The notes under the pieces: model-generated
What the model saw: only the letters and a program-made list of their open reading frames with translations
Told to the model about the DNA's origin: nothing
Database searches by the model: none
Shown: positions 28,397 through 37,493 of the stretch, in pieces
Layout: every line of letters begins with the position of its first letter
Numbering within the stretch: the stretch's first letter is position 1
Position numbers and translations under genes: made by a program
Assembly: GCF_021290925.1 (NCBI RefSeq)
Contig: NZ_JAJSLX010000005.1
Location: forward strand, 62,001-126,000
Direction of reading: 5' to 3'
Length of the DNA stretch: 64,000 bases
Origin: Sessilibacter corallicola
GTDB taxonomy: Bacteria; Pseudomonadota; Gammaproteobacteria; Pseudomonadales; Cellvibrionaceae

Positions 28397-31300
28397 ATGA
28401 ATATTTTTATTAAAGCCGTTTTGGCTGTATCCATCATCAATTCCAGTGCCTATGTAATAGCACAAGAAGATTCTGAAGACGCAAAAGAGAAGCCGCTCTT
28501 TAGCAGTCACACCTTTAAAGCCTTGGAGCTGCGCAGCATTGGCCCAGCTTATATGTCTGGCCGTATCGCCGATATCGCCGTTGATCAAAAAAAACCATCA
28601 ACCTGGTACACCGCCGTGGGTTCGGGTGGTGTGTGGAAAACCGTGAATGCGGGCACCACGTGGGAGCCTATTTTTGATGATCAAGACGTGTACTCCATCG
28701 GTGATGTCACTATTGATCCGAGTAACTCCGACATTATTTGGGTCGGCTCTGGTGAAAATATCGGCGGACGTCACATCAGCTTTGGCGATGGTGTTTACAA
28801 ATCCCTCGACGGCGGTGAAACCTGGGAAAACATGGGCTTGGAAAAGACCGAACGTATTTCCGATATCATTATTCACCCAGATAACTCCGATATTGTTTGG
28901 GTTTCCGCACAAGGTCCACTCTGGAACGGCGGTGGCGAACGCGGTTTGTATAAGACCACCGATGGCGGTGAGAATTGGGAGCTGGTGCTAGAAGGCGAAG
29001 ATGAATGGACCGGTGTAACCTCGCTGGTGATTGATCCGCGCAACCCAAACAAACTCTACGCTGCGACTTGGTCGCGTCAGCGCTCGGTAGCTGCGTACGT
29101 GGGAACGGGGCCGGGTTCGGGTATTCATACTTCGGATGACGGTGGCGAAACCTGGACCGAATTAGAAACCGGCTTACCTGATGGCAACATGGGTAAAATC
29201 GGTTTGGCGATTTCTCCGATTAATCCCGATGTGCTTTACGCGGCAATCGAAATTGATAACCGCAAAGGTGGCGTTTATCGCTCAGAAAACCGCGGTGCGA
29301 GCTGGACTAAAATGTCCGACGAAGTTGGCGGTGGTACAGGCCCGCATTACTACCAAGAAATTTACGCCGACCAACATCAGTTTGATCGTGTTTATATCGC
29401 CAGTAACTACAGTAAAGTATCGGACGATGGCGGTAAAACCTGGACGCCGATCAGCACCGAACGCAAGCACGTGGACGACCACGCGATGGCGTTTCACCCA
29501 ACTGATCCCGATTTTGTCTTGATGGGTTCAGACGGCGGTATTTATCAGTCGTACGATCGCATGGAAAACTGGCGTTATATTGCCAATTTACCGCTGACTC
29601 AGTTCTATAAAATTGCCGCAGACGACGCCGAACCGTTCTACACCGTTTACGGTGGTACGCAGGATAACTCAACCCAAGGTGGTCCTTCTCGCACTCTGCG
29701 CGAAGACGGCATCAAAAATAAAGATTGGTTCTTAACCCTCGGCGGCGACGGCCATCAGCCTGCGATTGAGCCAGGCAATCCCAACATCATGTATTCTCAG
29801 TGGCAGCAGGGTAACTTGACCCGTCACGATCGCACCACGCGTGAAAATGTTTACATCAAACCGCAACCTCGTCCGGGTGAGCCAGCAGAGCGCTTCAACT
29901 GGGACGCGCCTATCAACGTGTCTGCTCACGATCCAAAACGTATCTATTTTGCGTCTCAGCGCGTTTGGCGTTCGGATAATCGTGGCGACAGTTGGACGCC
30001 AATCTCGGGTGACCTCACCAAAAATGGCAACCGCATGCACTTGCCGTTGATGGGTCGTACTTGGTCGGTAGAAGCGGGGTGGGACATTTACGCGATGTCG
30101 GAATACCACACCATTGCCAACTTTGCCGAAAGCCCAGTCGATGAAAACATCCTTTGGGTTGGCACCGATGACGGCCAAATTCAAGTAACCAGCGATGGCG
30201 GCGACAACTGGAAAAAAATCGATCTAAAAAGCGTAAGGGGGGTTCCGGCTACGGCTTACGTTAATGATATTCGCGCGGATTTATTCGATCCTAATACCGT
30301 GTACGTTGCGCTTGATAATCATAAGTACGGAGACTTTAAGCCTTACTTGATTAAATCCACCAATCTGGGCAAAAGCTGGACATCGTTGGCGAGCGATCTG
30401 CCCGAAAAACACTTGGTGTGGCGTATTGTTCAAGACCACGTTAACAAAAATCTATTGTTTATCGGCACCGAATTCGGCGTTTTCTTCACCATTGATGGCG
30501 GTAAAAAATGGATTGAGCTAGATGGCGGCATTCCAACCATTTCCACGCGCGATATTGTGATTCAGCGCCGTGAAAACGATTTGGTGGTTGGTACCTTTGG
30601 TCGCGGAATTTATATTCTCGACGATTACAGTCCATTGCGTACTCTAACCGAAGAGGCTATGGAACAAGACGCGCTATTGTTTGCGCCGAGTCGTCCTGTT
30701 AAATGGTTCCAATTGGACGACAACCATTCCAGCACCGACGGCGATGATCGCTACATTGCGGAAAATCCAGAGCACGGCGCGACGCTTACTTACTTCTTAA
30801 AAGAAAGTTTGTTAACGGCCAAGGAAAAACGTAAAGAGGAAGAAAAAGAACTCGTCGAAAAGAAAAAATACCCGAAATATCCTTCTTGGGAAGCCATCGA
30901 GAAAGAAAATCAAGAGCCAGAACCTGCGGTGTATCTTGAAATTCGAAACGCGGCGGGAGAGTTTATTAATCGCGTTGCTGGTGATACCAAAAAAGGATTA
31001 CACCGTGTGACTTGGGATATGACCTACGCCAACACCAACGCCATTATTAATGGCGCCGACGAAGACGATAATCGATTCTACGTGGGTGTTACTGCAGCAC
31101 CGGGAACCTATTCAGCAACGCTTTATCAGCGCGTTGGCAGTGAGGTTACCCAGTTGGCGAATGCGGTTGAATTTGAATTAAAACCCATTCATACCCCAAC
31201 GCTTTCTGGACCGAGCCAAAATGCCGTTGTTGAATTCAGCAAAAAAATTATGTCAGCGGAGCAACGTGCCTCGTCGACGAATGCTGTTTTGACAGAAATG

Positions 31301-31678
31301 GTTGCGAGCATGGAAAGCGTGCGTTCTGCACTTGATTTAACGCCTGGCGACGTTACTGCTTTAGAAGCACAATACGCCGCTATTCAATCGGAAATAAACA
31401 CCATTCATTTTGAATTAAATGGTTTAGATTCCCGAGATAGAAAAGGTATTAAACCTGCCAACATCAACAGTCGTTTGTGGTACGCCGCGTCAGCGAAATG
31501 GTCAACTTACGGCCCAACCGCACAACATAAAGAGCAGCTCGGTTTTGCTCTGGAAGGTTTAAACGCAGTTAACAAACGATTAAAAACAGCAAAAGAAAAT
31601 GCTTTGCCAAAACTACAGCAAGCCATTATTAATGCCGGTGGCCCCTGGACATCAGGAGCGCCTGTTATTAGTAATTAA
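28397..31678 (+). CDS. Large secreted BNR/VPS10-like beta-propeller protein
   Basis: 1093 residues from the ATG at 28397, which gives the signal peptide MNIFIKAVLAVSIINSSAYVIAQ; an in-frame TTG at 28355 would add 14 residues and spoil it. From about residue 35 to 740 the protein is full of Asp-box repeats (SLDGGETW, TTDGGENW, SDDGGETW, SDDGGKTW, SDGGDNW, TIDGGKKW), as in sialidase-like and VPS10-like propellers. An acidic/basic linker (KEKRKEEEKELVEKK) and a C-terminal region with a FlgD-like beta domain (GLHRVTWDMTY) and helices follow. Family members are annotated as glycosyl hydrolases without proof. It is a single gene, ended by a strong terminator. Confidence 0.85.
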   Translation: MNIFIKAVLAVSIINSSAYVIAQEDSEDAKEKPLFSSHTFKALELRSIGPAYMSGRIADIAVDQKKPSTWYTAVGSGGVWKTVNAGTTWEPIFDDQDVYSIGDVTIDPSNSDIIWVGSGENIGGRHISFGDGVYKSLDGGETWENMGLEKTERISDIIIHPDNSDIVWVSAQGPLWNGGGERGLYKTTDGGENWELVLEGEDEWTGVTSLVIDPRNPNKLYAATWSRQRSVAAYVGTGPGSGIHTSDDGGETWTELETGLPDGNMGKIGLAISPINPDVLYAAIEIDNRKGGVYRSENRGASWTKMSDEVGGGTGPHYYQEIYADQHQFDRVYIASNYSKVSDDGGKTWTPISTERKHVDDHAMAFHPTDPDFVLMGSDGGIYQSYDRMENWRYIANLPLTQFYKIAADDAEPFYTVYGGTQDNSTQGGPSRTLREDGIKNKDWFLTLGGDGHQPAIEPGNPNIMYSQWQQGNLTRHDRTTRENVYIKPQPRPGEPAERFNWDAPINVSAHDPKRIYFASQRVWRSDNRGDSWTPISGDLTKNGNRMHLPLMGRTWSVEAGWDIYAMSEYHTIANFAESPVDENILWVGTDDGQIQVTSDGGDNWKKIDLKSVRGVPATAYVNDIRADLFDPNTVYVALDNHKYGDFKPYLIKSTNLGKSWTSLASDLPEKHLVWRIVQDHVNKNLLFIGTEFGVFFTIDGGKKWIELDGGIPTISTRDIVIQRRENDLVVGTFGRGIYILDDYSPLRTLTEEAMEQDALLFAPSRPVKWFQLDDNHSSTDGDDRYIAENPEHGATLTYFLKESLLTAKEKRKEEEKELVEKKKYPKYPSWEAIEKENQEPEPAVYLEIRNAAGEFINRVAGDTKKGLHRVTWDMTYANTNAIINGADEDDNRFYVGVTAAPGTYSATLYQRVGSEVTQLANAVEFELKPIHTPTLSGPSQNAVVEFSKKIMSAEQRASSTNAVLTEMVASMESVRSALDLTPGDVTALEAQYAAIQSEINTIHFELNGLDSRDRKGIKPANINSRLWYAASAKWSTYGPTAQHKEQLGFALEGLNAVNKRLKTAKENALPKLQQAIINAGGPWTSGAPVISN

Positions 31679-31702
31679 TTCGCAGTGGTATTTATGAAAA
31701 TA

Positions 31703-31742
31703 AAAAACGGCACTGTAGGAGGTGCCGTTTTTTTTTTTTTCC
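31703..31742 (+). terminator. Strong intrinsic terminator
   Basis: The stem AACGGCAC / GTGCCGTT is followed by more than ten T, 25-60 bp after the BNR gene. Confidence 0.92.
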
Positions 31743-31757
31743 GTCTTAACTAATTTT

Positions 31758-31946
31758 TTATTGAAGTGGCTCCACCGTCATGTTCGTTAATTTGGTGAAC
31801 TTAAGTGCTATTTTTTCAGAACATCTAAAACATTCACTAATATTTTTCCGTGTCTTATAATTATTTATATCTAACTTGCAGTCAGTATCTTTTATGGCGT
31901 AATAAACTTCCCAATTTTGTGTTAAGTTTTTTGAAGTGTCACTCAT
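31758..31946 (-). CDS. Possible small Cys-containing protein
   Basis: A 62-codon frame with a CFRCSEK motif, oriented towards the BNR gene's terminator. There is no good ribosome-binding site before the ATG. The base composition fits the surrounding A+T-rich block. It may be a real small gene or chance; I cannot give a function. Confidence 0.3.
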   Translation of the reverse strand: MSDTSKNLTQNWEVYYAIKDTDCKLDINNYKTRKNISECFRCSEKIALKFTKLTNMTVEPLQ

Positions 31947-32068
31947 TGAGAGTTGATAGTGTAATGCTAATTTATTTGTGATCTAGTTTTAATTGTCTGG
32001 TGTGAGTTTAGTTAGTATGTGACCTTGTATGAAATTTGATAATTTAGCTTTTTAACTGGGGTGGGATT

Positions 32069-32695
32069 ATGCCATTAGATGCAAATGTTAGATCGGTAGT
32101 TGAAAAGAAGTTAGAAGAGTATGAAGGTCGGTATAATCATATGTATCTAGACACCAAAGGAAAGGTAACTGTTGGTGTAGGACACCTAATTGCTAATAAG
32201 GCGGCAGCTGCTTTTGTGGTTATGTATACCGTCAAGAATGGGCAGCCATCGACAATAGCCACGACAAAGCAAAAGCAAGATGAATATGATGTCATTGCAA
32301 AGCAAAAAAAGAATTATAAAGCTAGCTGGTATAAACAACATACGAGTTTAGTGATGAAAGATTCCGATATTAATGCTCAAAGAAAGAAACATATCGATAC
32401 TTTTTATTCGGAGCTGGTCGGTGTTTATAAAAAATCAAAAGGTTACACCAGTGACTTTGATGATTTTCCAGTAGAGGTTCAGAAAGCGTTGTTTGATATG
32501 ATTTTTAATCTAGGTCAGACTAAATTAAGAAACGTGTTTGTTAATTTTAACAAAGCAATAAAGAAAGAGCAGTGGGATGTTGCGGCGAAGCAGTCAAATC
32601 GTCCTGATGTAAATGCCGCTCGAAATAAGTATGTTCGTGACTTGTTTAATGCAGCTCATGCATCCGCTAATAAAGCTGCCGTTGCAACTCCGTGA
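32069..32695 (+). CDS. T4-type lysozyme-like muramidase, candidate secreted effector
   Basis: 208 residues with no signal peptide. The N-terminus has the catalytic triad of T4-type lysozymes at exact spacing: Glu19 (EYEGR), Asp28 (YLDTKG) and Thr34 (TVGVGH), matching T4 Glu11, Asp20 and Thr26. The remainder is helical and basic, with a long insertion after GVGHLI, then FDMIFNLGQTKLRNVF as in the C-terminal lobe. It should cut peptidoglycan. A cytoplasmic muramidase next to a lipoprotein gene, without holin or phage genes, suggests a type VI or similar effector with its immunity protein (inference). GGGTGGGA lies before the ATG. Confidence 0.82.
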   Translation: MPLDANVRSVVEKKLEEYEGRYNHMYLDTKGKVTVGVGHLIANKAAAAFVVMYTVKNGQPSTIATTKQKQDEYDVIAKQKKNYKASWYKQHTSLVMKDSDINAQRKKHIDTFYSELVGVYKKSKGYTSDFDDFPVEVQKALFDMIFNLGQTKLRNVFVNFNKAIKKEQWDVAAKQSNRPDVNAARNKYVRDLFNAAHASANKAAVATP

Positions 32696-32708
32696 GATCG
32701 AGAGATTT

Positions 32709-33392
32709 ATGAAAGCAAATGTTATTCTGTCAGGTTTATGCTCTTTCGTGTTAATAGCGTGTTCCTCGGGTCAAATTAATACTGGTGAAGCAATAGCACC
32801 TTTTATCAATGAGAATGAAATTACAGGTTTTATTGAGCGTGGCGATACCTATGAAAGTGTCGTGCTGGAATATTCTTTGGATACTCCAAATGGGGATGAG
32901 CTTCAATTTGCTTCATGTCCATCAATAGAAAATACGTCCGAAAGTAATGTTGATACTTCTCAGTTTTATTTATTGCAGTTAATTAAGAAAAATTGTATTG
33001 CTGCTAAGTATTACTATCAATCTTTGTCTACACCTGTTTATAAAAGTTATTTGCCAAATGCAATCAATGAAGAATTTATCGTAAATCTTCCCGCAACCAC
33101 CGTTCCTGATTTGGGCGGTCAGTTTCTTGAGCAGCGTAGTGGCATTTTGAAGGAGTTTGAGGAAAAAATAGAAGTTCTGTCTGAGAGTGAAAATTCGATT
33201 GAACTTGCTTTGTCGGACGATTTAGTTATTAACTATGTCGTTATGGCGCGGGGCGATTTCAATAAAGACGGTATCGAAGATATGATACTGAGATTGGATT
33301 GGTATATCAGCTCAGCGTTTGGAAAGGGATTTGAGTTGGTGTCCGTGACTCAAAAGGGTGAAGATAAGCCATATTTTGTGGGCAGGCTTTAG
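32709..33392 (+). CDS. Lipoprotein, candidate immunity protein for the lysozyme
   Basis: 227 residues from the ATG at 32709. The N-terminus is a lipoprotein signal (MKANVILSGLCSFVLIAC with the lipobox Cys). The frame continues upstream into the lysozyme gene, but the lipobox fixes the start. The gap to the lysozyme stop is 13 bp, so the two are co-transcribed. I do not recognise the mature domain; a short FNKDGIEDMILR segment resembles an FG-GAP-like calcium loop. Position, compartment and pairing suit a periplasmic inhibitor of the lysozyme. A hairpin terminator follows at 33405-33430. Confidence 0.7.
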   Translation: MKANVILSGLCSFVLIACSSGQINTGEAIAPFINENEITGFIERGDTYESVVLEYSLDTPNGDELQFASCPSIENTSESNVDTSQFYLLQLIKKNCIAAKYYYQSLSTPVYKSYLPNAINEEFIVNLPATTVPDLGGQFLEQRSGILKEFEEKIEVLSESENSIELALSDDLVINYVVMARGDFNKDGIEDMILRLDWYISSAFGKGFELVSVTQKGEDKPYFVGRL

Positions 33393-33404
33393 TTTAATAA
33401 GTTA

Positions 33405-33430
33405 AAAAGCGGCTCACCTAGGCCGCTTTC
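33405..33430 (+). terminator. Intrinsic terminator
   Basis: AAAGCGGC / GCCGCTTT stem just after the lipoprotein gene, with a short T-run. Confidence 0.65.
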
Positions 33431-33518
33431 TGTGTACAACATCGTTTTTATGCAAGGTTGCACTCGCGCATGTGTGTGAGCTGCAATGAGCTACTTATTG
33501 TGGGTGAGGCACGAAATA

Positions 33519-35606
33519 TCAGTATACTTCTAGACTTTGTTTGGTGTCCAGTTCTAAACCTAAATTGAAGTTATCCCACGTAGTAAACCATAGTTGTCTC
33601 ATTCCATTTCGATCTTTATAGTTGATGATGTCAAGCTGCTCTTGGTGATCAGTAATGCCTCGTGAGTGTAAAACTCGTTTTTTAGTGTCATTAGGAATGT
33701 ATGGGCAAGAAATCAGATCGAACAATAACATTACTGATTCACAATTTTTGTCTGGTCTAGGTCTAGTAGTTAATTTTTTTTCTATTTTTGAAATTATGGA
33801 GTTTCTTAGGGTTAGATACCTTTTTTTGTCTTTCATGTAAAATAAAAGAACTGTGTAGGAAAAATAATTTAGCTCTGGAATTTCAAAAGAGTTGTCTCGT
33901 TCCGAATGCTTAATATTACAATATTTTGCAAGTTGTTTTTGTTCTAGCCAAAAATATTTTCCTAGTTCGGATAGTGTAACTAATAGATATAGTGTTTCTA
34001 CTTGGATATGTTTGCTGTTCTTGTTTTTATTTAAGATAAAGCAGATGTTGTCGAAAATGTATTTGAAAATTCTACTTTTTGCTTCATTGTTGACTTTTGG
34101 TGATCTTAGGAATTCACAATAAATTCTTAGTATTCTACACAGTCTTATTGTAGTGTTTACTCTGGGAGATACGGAGTAGATAAAGAAAACAAACTCTAAT
34201 ATAGATTGAATGGAATTTATTAGCTGTTTGAATGGGCGGTATTCATTTGAGGTTTTGTTAAAGTTAATTAGTATTTTTTTGCTTTTTGATTCTATTGTTG
34301 CAAGTCCATAGTTTAGTAAGTCTTTATATTCTACATTACATTCCTTTATTATTGTTTTGAAGCTGGTTATTAATTGCTCGGTGTTGATGTATATAGATCC
34401 AGTATATATTGTTTTTTCGGTTTTATCTGTTCTTTTGTCTAAGTTATATTTTATAGTATCGTCGAAGAGATCAGCTATTTTTTTCTTGGCAATAGATATT
34501 TCTGTAATAATTGGTTTTTCGTAAATTACAACTTTTGAGAAATTCAAATGTAGTTTGTATTCTTTGAGTGAGTGCTGAAGATAATCTACTATGATATCCT
34601 TGTGTGACTCTTCATTATAAAATAAAAAATAATCATCTACGTATCTGAATATTTCATAATCTTTTTTGTGAGAGATGGGTGGGATCTCTCCATTTAGTTT
34701 TCTATAAACAGACTTGTCTACAGCCTGTAATATTAATTCTGCAAATATTCTACTAAATTCAGGCCCAATAACGATTCCATTTGTTTCTTGATAATTCAAA
34801 TTTCTTATTAGATTGTCAAATCTTCCAGAGAAAGTTTTTTCACTGAGCTTGATGTTATCTTTTACTGTATTTTTACCAAATATAGCCCATGATAGTGAGT
34901 GTGTATAAATGCTGTCAAAACATTTGGTTATATCTAATTTCAACATTTTATTATACTTTTTTTCGCATCTGTGATGGGTGTGAGATCCAAAAAATTTGTA
35001 AATGTTGCTGAAATCATCATATGAGAAAAAAGATTTTAAATTTTCATATTCTTTATTTTGTTCTTCAATTGGTGGGTCATCTGTTGCTAGATTTTCATAA
35101 TGCAGACGATCTTTATGGTATTTGTATGTTGCTACTCTGGCTGGTTTTCTGATAGAGAATGGGCTTAAAGAACAGTAATAAATAATTAACTCTTTGTATT
35201 GGTCGTAAAATGAAGCCACGTCTAATTGGCTTCTTGGATGGGGGATGCTTAGGTTGCGAAACTCTTTGTATTTATGGCTGATTTTGAAATCAAATGGAAC
35301 TAGTGATAAATCTCTGCTTTTAAGTGTGTATATATTAAAAGAAAATGAGTTTGGACCAATTTGTTTTTCTATTTTTTTTAGATTGCGCGCTTCTTTGGGT
35401 AAAGAGAATAAAATATGGATAATATTATCTAGTGTTTGACTGTTTTCTTTCCAGGATAATCCTCCATCTATATATTCTATGTGGTTGTAGGTGATAAAGT
35501 TGTATAGGTGGCGATTTGTGAATGTTATTGGAATTTCATAAGGCAGCGTGTCCGATAATATTACTCGCTCTTTTTTATAATTCAATCTAATTTTCTTGCG
35601 GGGCAT
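33519..35606 (-). CDS. drt3b: Antiviral reverse transcriptase Drt3b-like (UG8-type)
   Basis: 695 residues. The palm motifs of a reverse transcriptase are intact: LDITKCFDSI with Asp225, GIVIGPEFSRIFAELIL at 277-293, and YVDD at 322-325, followed by LHLNFSKV. The N-terminal ~200 residues and the long helical C-terminus (to 695) lie outside the RT core. It is the second gene of a two-RT operon and starts inside the last codons of the first (20-bp overlap). That tandem arrangement and the lengths fit DRT type 3, where both RTs are needed for phage defence. The DNA is visibly more A+T-rich than the housekeeping genes, a sign of transfer. Confidence 0.82.
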   Translation of the reverse strand: MPRKKIRLNYKKERVILSDTLPYEIPITFTNRHLYNFITYNHIEYIDGGLSWKENSQTLDNIIHILFSLPKEARNLKKIEKQIGPNSFSFNIYTLKSRDLSLVPFDFKISHKYKEFRNLSIPHPRSQLDVASFYDQYKELIIYYCSLSPFSIRKPARVATYKYHKDRLHYENLATDDPPIEEQNKEYENLKSFFSYDDFSNIYKFFGSHTHHRCEKKYNKMLKLDITKCFDSIYTHSLSWAIFGKNTVKDNIKLSEKTFSGRFDNLIRNLNYQETNGIVIGPEFSRIFAELILQAVDKSVYRKLNGEIPPISHKKDYEIFRYVDDYFLFYNEESHKDIIVDYLQHSLKEYKLHLNFSKVVIYEKPIITEISIAKKKIADLFDDTIKYNLDKRTDKTEKTIYTGSIYINTEQLITSFKTIIKECNVEYKDLLNYGLATIESKSKKILINFNKTSNEYRPFKQLINSIQSILEFVFFIYSVSPRVNTTIRLCRILRIYCEFLRSPKVNNEAKSRIFKYIFDNICFILNKNKNSKHIQVETLYLLVTLSELGKYFWLEQKQLAKYCNIKHSERDNSFEIPELNYFSYTVLLFYMKDKKRYLTLRNSIISKIEKKLTTRPRPDKNCESVMLLFDLISCPYIPNDTKKRVLHSRGITDHQEQLDIINYKDRNGMRQLWFTTWDNFNLGLELDTKQSLEVY

Positions 35607-36924
35607 ATTTCCAAGCCTTTACAATTAACTTTAGCTCTTCTCCAGAGAATTTGTAGTATATTCTTTTGTTGAATCCTTCTTTGAAGCTAAATTTTGTTTC
35701 CGGTATTTTAATTTTATTTGAAAATAGTTGATTTTTTAGATATTGATCTAGCCCGTCTAAATCGGTTGGATTTGTCAGCTGTGTGTTCGAAAAGTAAATT
35801 CCAACAACAGCATTTCTTTTGTTATTAACTAGTCTAGTGTTTCCAGTTAAGAACATCAGTCGTTTCTTTAGTAGTTTTCTAGCTTTTTTTTCGTTTTTTA
35901 GTTTCTTGTACTCAATTATTGATAGTTTGATTCTATGTTTATATTTCTCTAATTTTTTATTCGTAAGTCTTGTTTCAAAGCTATTTTTCGATATATTTAT
36001 CTCATAACCTAAGTAGTCAAAGGAAAAGTTGTCAGTTGTTGAATTTTTATAGTTGGTCTTGTTTTCATTGACCTCTAGCTTTAGTATGCTCAACTTGTCT
36101 TTGAGTTCATCAAGGTAGTGTGATTCATCTATTCTATTTTTTGGTGAAATTATTATGATAATGTCATCTACATATCTTGCATAGTAAATAGTTTCTTCGT
36201 TTATTTTGTATTTTTTGTCGAAATCCCTCATGTATAATTCTGCTAAATAAGCGCTAATGCCTATTCCTCTTGGGATCCCTGTTTCAGAATTGGTTAAAAC
36301 TCCATATTGAAATAATATTTGTTTTATTAGTTTTTTTGATTTTAGCGTTAACAATGTGTCGTTATTTATTTTTTCAATGAGTGGTTTTCTTGGTATGCTT
36401 TCATAAAAGCTTTTTATATCTGTTCTGATAATGGTTTTGGGAAAGTTGTCAGATAGAGTTGATTTTAGTTGGGAGATGATATGATTTCTATTACTTTGTT
36501 TTATTTTGTATAAATGGCTAATATTTTTTTGAAGTTGTTTTAATGCGAAAAATGCTTCTTGATTTTCGCCAGTAGTATATATTTTTTTGTTGTTGTGAGT
36601 GGTTTTTTCCTCTACGTTAAATGTGAACTTTTTTTCCGCGATGTTGTTGCTTGTTTTTGTTAGATAGTTTCTAAGTATGATCTCTTTGTTTTCCTGAAGT
36701 TGTTTTTTTTCTTTGTATAACTCTTTTATTTTTTCTTTGTAAGTCTTCGGTGATAAATTTCTCTTATTCCTTTTTAATTCTTTTATGTTTGAAATTTTTG
36801 ACCTTATTTCTAGAGTTATATCTTCTAGGTTTGGAAAAAATTTATTCTCCAAATAATTCCCTTTTCTATTTTCGTAATCGATGATTCTTCTGAAATTTTC
36901 TGGAGAAAATGACTGGTCTAACAC
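35587..36924 (-). CDS. drt3a: Antiviral reverse transcriptase Drt3a-like (UG3-type)
   Basis: 445 residues from a GTG at 36924, with AAGG seven bases upstream; the nearby ATG is out of frame. RT motifs are TDIKSFYESI (Asp169), GIPRGIGISAYLAELYM (216-232) and YVDD at 251-254, followed by LEVNENKT and a thumb-like YLGYEI segment. A lysine-rich helical N-terminus of about 150 residues precedes the core. There is no maturase or endonuclease domain, so it is not a group II intron protein. It is the first gene of the DRT3-like operon. The ~300 bp upstream is non-coding and structured, as expected if an associated ncRNA is made there. A+T-rich composition points to horizontal gain. Confidence 0.82.
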   Translation of the reverse strand: MLDQSFSPENFRRIIDYENRKGNYLENKFFPNLEDITLEIRSKISNIKELKRNKRNLSPKTYKEKIKELYKEKKQLQENKEIILRNYLTKTSNNIAEKKFTFNVEEKTTHNNKKIYTTGENQEAFFALKQLQKNISHLYKIKQSNRNHIISQLKSTLSDNFPKTIIRTDIKSFYESIPRKPLIEKINNDTLLTLKSKKLIKQILFQYGVLTNSETGIPRGIGISAYLAELYMRDFDKKYKINEETIYYARYVDDIIIIISPKNRIDESHYLDELKDKLSILKLEVNENKTNYKNSTTDNFSFDYLGYEINISKNSFETRLTNKKLEKYKHRIKLSIIEYKKLKNEKKARKLLKKRLMFLTGNTRLVNNKRNAVVGIYFSNTQLTNPTDLDGLDQYLKNQLFSNKIKIPETKFSFKEGFNKRIYYKFSGEELKLIVKAWKYAPQEN

Positions 36925-37215
36925 ATTTGTACCTTAATATGCCTTAAAATATGTTCAATATTTTGACTGATTTTTTAGAAAATTGAGTGTGACATAGGGA
37001 AATAGCGTACCATTTATCCAGCAGCTTACCGTATAATTCTGTGATGTCTATTTTGACAGCTTGAGTTTTTACGGACTTGCATATTCAAAAGTAGGAAATA
37101 ATACTGAGTATTAGGGGGAGTTTTGTGGTGGTAGGCGAGATGCTTATGCGGAAATATCTCCACAGTCTCTGAATTATTTGTTTTTTGTGGTTTAGGTATT
37201 AGTTTGATAAATCGA
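36925..37215 (-). ncRNA. Candidate DRT3-associated non-coding RNA / leader
   Basis: About 290 bp upstream of drt3a with no credible gene. Read on the minus strand it has several short foldable parts: a CCACA / TGTGG pair, GGAGATATTTCC, AATACTCAGTATT (hairpin), and a CCGTA...TACGG pair some 45 bases apart. A CACAC run (complement of 36987-36991) lies near the drt3a side. DRT3 systems are known to work with an ncRNA near the RT genes. The exact ends here are guesses. Confidence 0.35.
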
Positions 37216-37251
37216 GTTTGGATCAATTCTATCTCGGTTTTATTTCAGGTA

Positions 37252-37306
37252 CAAAAAAAACCCGCATTACAGAGGTTTTAAAATTCGATGGTGCCCAGAG
37301 GCGGAA
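37252..37306. repeat. Degenerate copy of tRNA-Phe 3' end plus terminator (att-like)
   Basis: The 19 bp ATGGTGCCCAGAGGCGGAA at 37288-37306 is identical to the 3' end of the tRNA-Phe gene (37528-37546), exactly 240 bp away in the same orientation. The flanking terminator-like stretch (37252-37282) is also related to that of the tRNA. This is the structure left by integration at a tRNA 3' end or by a local duplication. Confidence 0.7.
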
Positions 37307-37337
37307 GCATCCGAATAGCCTTTGGGCTATTCTTCCC

Positions 37338-37386
37338 CTGCGGGCTGCGGGCTGCGGGCTGCGGGCTGCGGGCTGCGGGCTGCGCG
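37338..37386. repeat. Heptamer tandem repeat (CTGCGGG)6-7
   Basis: Six perfect CTGCGGG units at 37338-37379 and a seventh with one change (CTGCGCG). It lies between the two tRNA-Phe end copies, just after a GAATAGCC / GGCTATTC hairpin. It is not coding in any supported frame. Confidence 0.9.
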
Positions 37387-37493
37387 CGATGCGCTTGTGA
37401 CTCAATGCTTGGTCGCTTTAGGCTGAATCTGAAATATCGAACCACGGTCGGTGTTTCTCAACCGCCACTATTTTTGCGTTTTTATCAGGCATA

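Noticed and set aside
32069..33392. Prophage lysis cassette
   Set aside because: No holin, spanin, terminase or structural genes around; the partner is a lipoprotein of different character from Rz1.
33519..36924. Retron or group II intron
   Set aside because: Two separate RTs, no maturase/HNH domain, no msr-msd-like region with inverted ends recognised, and no intron domain V-like motif seen.
37026..37226. Minus-strand 66-codon frame upstream of drt3a
   Set aside because: Irregular composition, no ribosome-binding site; the region is better explained as leader/ncRNA.
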